Program-made: the position numbers and the translations under genes
Assembly (NCBI GenBank): GCA_028565635.1
Contig: JAOXYB010067079.1
Location: forward strand, 1 to 10,157
Direction: 5' to 3'
Length of the DNA stretch: 10,157 nt
Origin: Phoronis ovalis
Taxonomy: Eukaryota > Phoronida > Phoronidae
The notes under the pieces: model-generated
The model's input: only the letters and a program-made list of their open reading frames with translations
What the model was told of the DNA's origin: nothing
The model's database searches: none
Shown here: positions 8,901 to 10,157 of the stretch, piece after piece
Position numbering within the stretch: the first letter of the stretch is position 1
Layout of the letters: the number at the start of each line of letters is the position of its first letter

Positions 8901-10014
8901 AACTTGGTGGATGGCCTGTAATAGATGACACCTGGACAAGGGACAATTTTGATTGGCTCAATTTGACAACAAATTTGCACATGTATAATGTTGACAAGAT
9001 CTTAATTAAAAGTTGGGTCAGTGCTGATGACAAAAATGCTACTGTTAACATAATTCAGGTGAGAAAAGAATGGGATAATAACCTCTAAACCTAAGTAGGA
9101 TTGGATTGCTCCAAATGACCAAAATAGTCAATGAAGCTTAATTTGGTAAATTGTCTTTCCTTATTCACAATCAAATACAGTAAATTTCAAGCAAAGGTGC
9201 AACTAAAGAAAATATATAAATGTTTATTTTCACCATTTGATTATAGATTGATCAACCACAACTAGGGATGCCAAGCCGTGATTATTATCTTAAAGGTCGG
9301 GAAGATCGACTGCTAACAGCCTACGAAAATTTTGGAGTTGAAGTTGCAGTTATGTTAGGTGCAGACAGAAACACTGCCACTGCTGATTTCACAGATATAG
9401 TGGATATGGAAATTAAATTAGCCAAAGTAAATTTTTATTTGTGCATAAACTGAGCTTACATCCATTATATTAATTTCAAATTTAGAAAACTGAATTTAAT
9501 CTCAAGAAACCCAGTAAAGTAAAATTACATGTATTTTAAAATTTTCTATCAAGTTTCTGAAATATGTATGTCTGTTAGGTTTTGACCCAATAAGGAAGTT
9601 TGTGCAGAATATTATTTGGTTAAACATGTTATTGTAGGCAACAGTGCCAGCAGAAGACAGAAGAGACAATGAGGCAGACTATAACAGAATGACTGTTGCG
9701 CAAATGTACACTAATGTCACTAATAAGGTAATATATCATGAATGTTAGAAAGTTACTTGAATAAAAGTGATGCTGCAAGGATATTGTAGTTGAAAGGAAA
9801 TGCAAGTAGCACCTGTACCCAATTTATAATGATCTTATTTAGTTGCCAAACCATGTGACATCCAATTTATTACTTTTCAGATTGATTGGCTTCGTTACTT
9901 GAATTTGGATTTCAACCGAGTTAACATTACTATCAGTATTACTGAGGAAATTGTTACTTATGCACCTGTTTATCTGAAAAAGGCTGCTGAGATCATTGAA
10001 CAAACACCAAATAG
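2765..10014 (+). CDS. Neprilysin-like M13 zinc metallopeptidase, partial gene, six internal exons
   Basis: The exons join as 2765-2926, 8163-8246, 8853-9058, 9247-9426, 9638-9727 and 9881-10014, about 285 codons in one uninterrupted frame. The product resembles the N-terminal part of M13 peptidases (neprilysin, endothelin-converting enzyme), type II membrane ectoenzymes that cleave small extracellular peptides. Landmarks in order are CNDFFEYACGMW, NIIPDD, LYQSCIND, GGWPVIDDTW, ADDKNATVN, IDQPQLGMPSRDYYL, PAEDRRDN, YNRMTVAQ and VTYAPVYLKKA, all in family order. Four N-glycosylation sequons (NLT, NAT, NVT, NIT) fit an extracellular domain. Family members are usually about 700-780 residues, so this is a little over a third. 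The cytoplasmic tail and membrane anchor should lie upstream. The HExxH zinc site and downstream Glu should lie past the right edge. Assignment to neprilysin rather than ECE, or to one paralogue, is not possible here. All borders are GT-AG, and no stop or frameshift suggests a pseudogene. Confidence 0.95.
3107..3710. repeat. Degenerate intronic repeat family, block 1
   Basis: Units run in the order: a tail of the type CTCACAATAACTGCTT; CATATTCGGTACAGG; AGGTCAAAGTACAGGTC; TTCCAATATGGCTG; TTCATAAAGGCCATAGATTG; ATTAGGCTAGGTGAC; AAGTGGGTCAAATG; CATTTTTTGTT. CTCAC-AATAAC words start at 3109 and 3350 (241 bp apart). The tail AGATTGxTxG...TTAGGCTAGGTGAC...AAGTGGGTCAAATG occurs near 3240-3303 and again near 3624-3682. 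The copies are diverged and partly truncated, so unit borders are approximate. Confidence 0.85.
3893..3945. other. Small CpG-containing island in the big intron
   Basis: A short stretch of higher G+C contains several CpGs, including AACTTTGCGCGCGGACTGGG near 3912. It contrasts with the AT-rich surroundings. It is preceded by an acceptor-like TTTGTTTTCTTAG ending near 3882. The TTTGCGCGC word resembles an E2F-type site. No open frame continues through it. It may be a relic of an inserted element or a small regulatory patch; the sequence does not decide. Confidence 0.35.
4083..4193. repeat. 15-bp perfect direct repeat flanking ~81 bp
   Basis: CTAGGAGCTGGTTAG occurs at 4083-4097 and again at 4179-4193. 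The 81 bases between show no coding potential and no clear terminal inverted repeats. It could be a target-site-like duplication around a short insertion or the edges of a longer degenerate tandem repeat. Confidence 0.7.
4326..4682. repeat. Three dispersed copies of an ACGnACCCnCCTTTTGAAA word
   Basis: The copies are near 4328 (ACGCACCCGCCTTTTGAAAT), 4461 (ACGAACCCCCCTTTTGAAAG) and 4662 (ACGGACCCTCCTTTTTGAAA). Spacing is about 130 and 200 bases. Flanks are not obviously alike, so this looks like a strongly diverged repeat family with one conserved core. Confidence 0.6.
5354..5386. repeat. Perfect 12-bp inverted repeat with 9-base loop
   Basis: AACTATAAGACT at 5354-5365 is the exact reverse complement of AGTCTTATAGTT at 5375-5386, around loop GAGATTTGA. 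Surrounding DNA is unremarkable intron. It is not followed by a T-run terminator and is not part of a recognised RNA gene. Confidence 0.85.
6350..7950. repeat. Degenerate intronic repeat family, block 2
   Basis: The family of block 1 recurs here many times. The core TTCCAAnATGGCTGACTGG and its variants fall near 6430, 6557, 6881, 7065, 7311, 7441 and 7733. TTTCATATTTGGTACAG-type words lie near 6363, 6503, 6828, 7009 and 7391. TTAGGCTAGGTGAC and CATTTTTTGTTGTG types recur near 6690, 6758 and 6951. In the right half a second module, ACTCTGATAxATxGxGAGATCACTTT, occurs near 7219, 7648 (weaker) and 7909. The irregular spacing (about 130-290 bp) suggests repeated partial duplications. Open frames on either strand here are not conserved between copies. 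Confidence 0.85.
7932..8039. repeat. 23-bp imperfect inverted repeat around 62 bp
   Basis: The left arm ACTTTAAAGTTGGAGTTCCAGAA (7932-7954, 23 bases, given here only to show its ends ACTTTAAAG and TTCCAGAA) is matched by the reverse complement at 8017-8039. Twenty of 23 positions match, and only one of the first 21 counted from the loop differs. The 62-bp loop is AT-rich without coding sequence. The structure resembles a small MITE-like or foldback element. Its left arm abuts the ACTCTGATATATGGAGAGATC module of repeat block 2. Confidence 0.8.
8163..8246 (+). CDS. Exon B: ILQAKP...KAKDLYQSCIND
   Basis: This 84-bp exon follows acceptor atcattttttag and ends in ATGATC before donor gtgagt at 8247. 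It enters in phase 1 (G from exon A plus AC gives Asp) and leaves in phase 1 (C plus TA of exon C gives Leu). The product continues exon A as VVFK-D-ILQAKPNSEDTEAT, then KAKDLYQSCIND. It corresponds to the KAxxLYxSCxN stretch of M13 proteins, whose Cys is one of the conserved disulfide cysteines. The end of this exon together with its donor is the first of three tandem 43-bp copies. The two downstream copies keep a GTGAGT donor, but using either one breaks the frame. Confidence 0.92.
8216..8344 (+). repeat. 43-bp unit in three tandem copies spanning the exon B donor
   Basis: The copies are 8216-8258, 8259-8301 and 8302-8344. Each carries AAGGATTTATACCAGTC or a variant, then TTGCATCAA, then a GTGAGTATAATA end. 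By eye copies 1 and 2 match at 40 of 43 positions, 1 and 3 at 39, and 2 and 3 at 38. Copy 1 contains the last 31 coding bases of exon B and its donor (GT at 8247-8248). Copies 2 and 3 repeat the coding end and a GTGAGT donor at 8290 and 8333. Each copy still spells LYQSCIN(D/N) in its own frame, but 43 is not a multiple of three. Confidence 0.97.
8481..8590. repeat. Diverged two-copy repeat, 70-bp period
   Basis: TTAATGGGCGAAAGCCATC followed by AAAAACTGAGTCGGTTGG (8481-8517) recurs as TTAACGTGCAAAAGCCCTT followed by AAAAACCGAGTCGATTGG (8551-8587). The linker is T-rich and then A-rich. This is an intronic low-copy repeat, without coding potential. Confidence 0.8.
8678..8771. repeat. Diverged two-copy repeat, 63-bp period
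   Basis: CAAAATTTGAAGCGATTGGG followed by CCCGTTAAATAAG (8678-8710) recurs as CAAAATTTGAAGTGATCATG followed by CCGGCTAACCAAG (8741-8773). The copies are separated by an A-run. Similar short words occur just left of it, so the region may be an old degenerate tandem array. Confidence 0.65.
8853..9058 (+). CDS. Exon C: LIEQRGAQPVRDLL...GGWPVIDDTW...ADDKNATVNIIQ
   Basis: This 206-bp exon follows acceptor ttttctttttag and ends in CAG before donor gtgaga. It enters with TA (codon CTA, Leu, with the last base of exon B) and leaves in phase 0. It encodes RGAQPVRDLL, then GGWPVIDDTW, DNFDWLNLTTNLHMYNVDKI and SWVSADDKNATVNIIQ. These match the M13 segment with the GGWP motif and the D-x-K-N beta-strand region. 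Sequons NLT and NAT are present. The codon before IEQ is TTG, so an open frame beginning there is an internal stretch of the exon, not a translation start. Confidence 0.95.
9059..9246 (+). other. Intron between exons C and D (188 bp)
   Basis: The donor is gtgaga after CAG and the acceptor tttgattatag. Phase 0. AT-rich, with nothing else visible. Confidence 0.93.
9247..9426 (+). CDS. Exon D: IDQPQLGMPSRDYYL...DIVDMEIKLAK
   Basis: This 180-bp exon is exactly 60 codons, phase 0 at both ends. The acceptor is tttgattatag at 9245-9246 and the donor gtaaat follows AAA. It encodes IDQPQLGMPSRDYYL, which closely matches the LGLPSRDYY motif of neprilysins and is the most diagnostic peptide in the window. 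A helical stretch (LLTAYENFGVEVAVMLGA) and DIVDMEIKLAK follow, matching the family's conserved helix with an E-x-x-L-A core. The small intron and clean phase leave little doubt about the borders. Confidence 0.96.
9427..9637 (+). other. Intron between exons D and E (211 bp)
   Basis: The donor is gtaaat after AAA and the acceptor gttattgtag. Phase 0. AT-rich, with nothing else visible. Confidence 0.93.
9638..9727 (+). CDS. Exon E: ATVPAEDRRDNEADYNRMTVAQM
   Basis: This 90-bp exon is exactly 30 codons, phase 0 at both ends, between acceptor gttattgtag and donor gtaata (AAG before the donor). It encodes PAEDRRDNEADYNRMT followed by VAQMYTNVTNK. That is the A-x-P-E-D-R-R-D....YN-x-M-T element shared by neprilysin and ECE proteins, where a conserved helix breaks before the next subdomain. 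Sequon NVT is present. It is too short to stand out as an open frame by itself; the identification rests on the family motif plus matching phase with exons D and F. Confidence 0.94.
9728..9880 (+). other. Intron between exons E and F (153 bp)
   Basis: The donor is gtaata after AAG and the acceptor ttacttttcag. Phase 0. AT-rich, with nothing else visible. Confidence 0.93.
9881..10014 (+). CDS. Exon F: IDWLRYLN...VNITISITEEIVTYAPVYLKKA
   Basis: This 134-bp exon follows acceptor ttattacttttcag and ends in AATAG before donor gtaaca, leaving two bases (AG) for a split codon that would be Arg or Ser. It encodes IDWLRYLNLDF, VNITISITEEIVTYAPVYL and KKAAEIIEQTPN. This matches the family stretch with WL-x-(F/Y) and V-x-VYAPxYL. 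Sequon NIT is conserved in position with neprilysin. The next family element (R..xNYxxWR) is not in the remaining 143 bases, so the following exon lies off the right edge. Confidence 0.95.
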
Positions 10015-10157
10015 GTAACAAATGTCTTTTTGTTTATACATATTTCAGTTAAAACTATTGCTACTTTATGAGAGTACCAATAAAGTTTATCTGTAACTTT
10101 TGGTTTTGTATTTATTTTATAGATATGCGAAATTTTGATAATTTTTGTTACATATAT
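10015..10157 (+). other. Start of the intron after exon F, runs off the window
   Basis: Donor gtaaca follows AATAG. An acceptor-like TTTATTTTATAG lies at 10111-10122. Joining there gives only four codons before an in-frame TGA and does not resemble the next M13 element. The remainder is therefore best read as intron. Confidence 0.75.

Noticed and set aside
8803-9051. Minus-strand open frame opposite exon C
   Set aside because: It is a shadow of a well-supported plus-strand exon.
10111-10140. Acceptor-like TTATTTTATAG as the start of the next exon
   Set aside because: Joining it to exon F gives four codons and a TGA, and the residues do not match the next conserved M13 element.

Overview
This is an AT-rich animal genomic window (roughly one third G+C by eye). 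It has spliceosomal introns, low-complexity tracts and many degenerate repeats, with no bacterial gene organisation. The only confidently coding content is part of one plus-strand gene for an M13-family zinc metallopeptidase of the neprilysin / endothelin-converting-enzyme type. Frequent ACATGTA-type words, long repeat-filled introns and the neprilysin-like protein would fit a marine invertebrate such as a mollusc. That taxonomic guess is weak.

Layout. 1-2764 is non-coding and ends in a splice acceptor, so at least its 3' part is intron. It holds a long CT-rich tract (1201-1431), a ~150-bp tandem duplication (1911-2212), and a broken coding-like remnant on the minus strand (2274-2606) beside short repeats and a perfect hairpin. 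Exon A (2765-2926) encodes the CxDFFxYACGxW region. A 5.2-kb intron (2927-8162) follows. It carries two blocks of a degenerate repeat family (about 3107-3710 and 6350-7950), a 108-bp inverted-repeat element, and unremarkable AT-rich DNA in between. Five closely spaced exons then follow: B 8163-8246, C 8853-9058, D 9247-9426, E 9638-9727 and F 9881-10014. The introns between them are 606, 188, 211 and 153 bp. The gene runs off both ends of the window.

Together the six exons give about 285 codons in one continuous frame with canonical GT-AG borders. They cover part of the N-terminal Peptidase_M13_N region. The signal-anchor exon (upstream) and the catalytic HExxH...ExxxD region (downstream) are not in view. 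Nothing suggests decay of this gene.

The most unusual local structure is at exon B. Its last 31 bases plus the first 12 bases of the intron, including the GTGAGT donor, are repeated three times in tandem with a 43-bp period. This creates three competing 5' splice sites, of which only the first keeps the reading frame. I found no evidence of a wholly new system here; the rest is repeat biology and one conserved animal gene.
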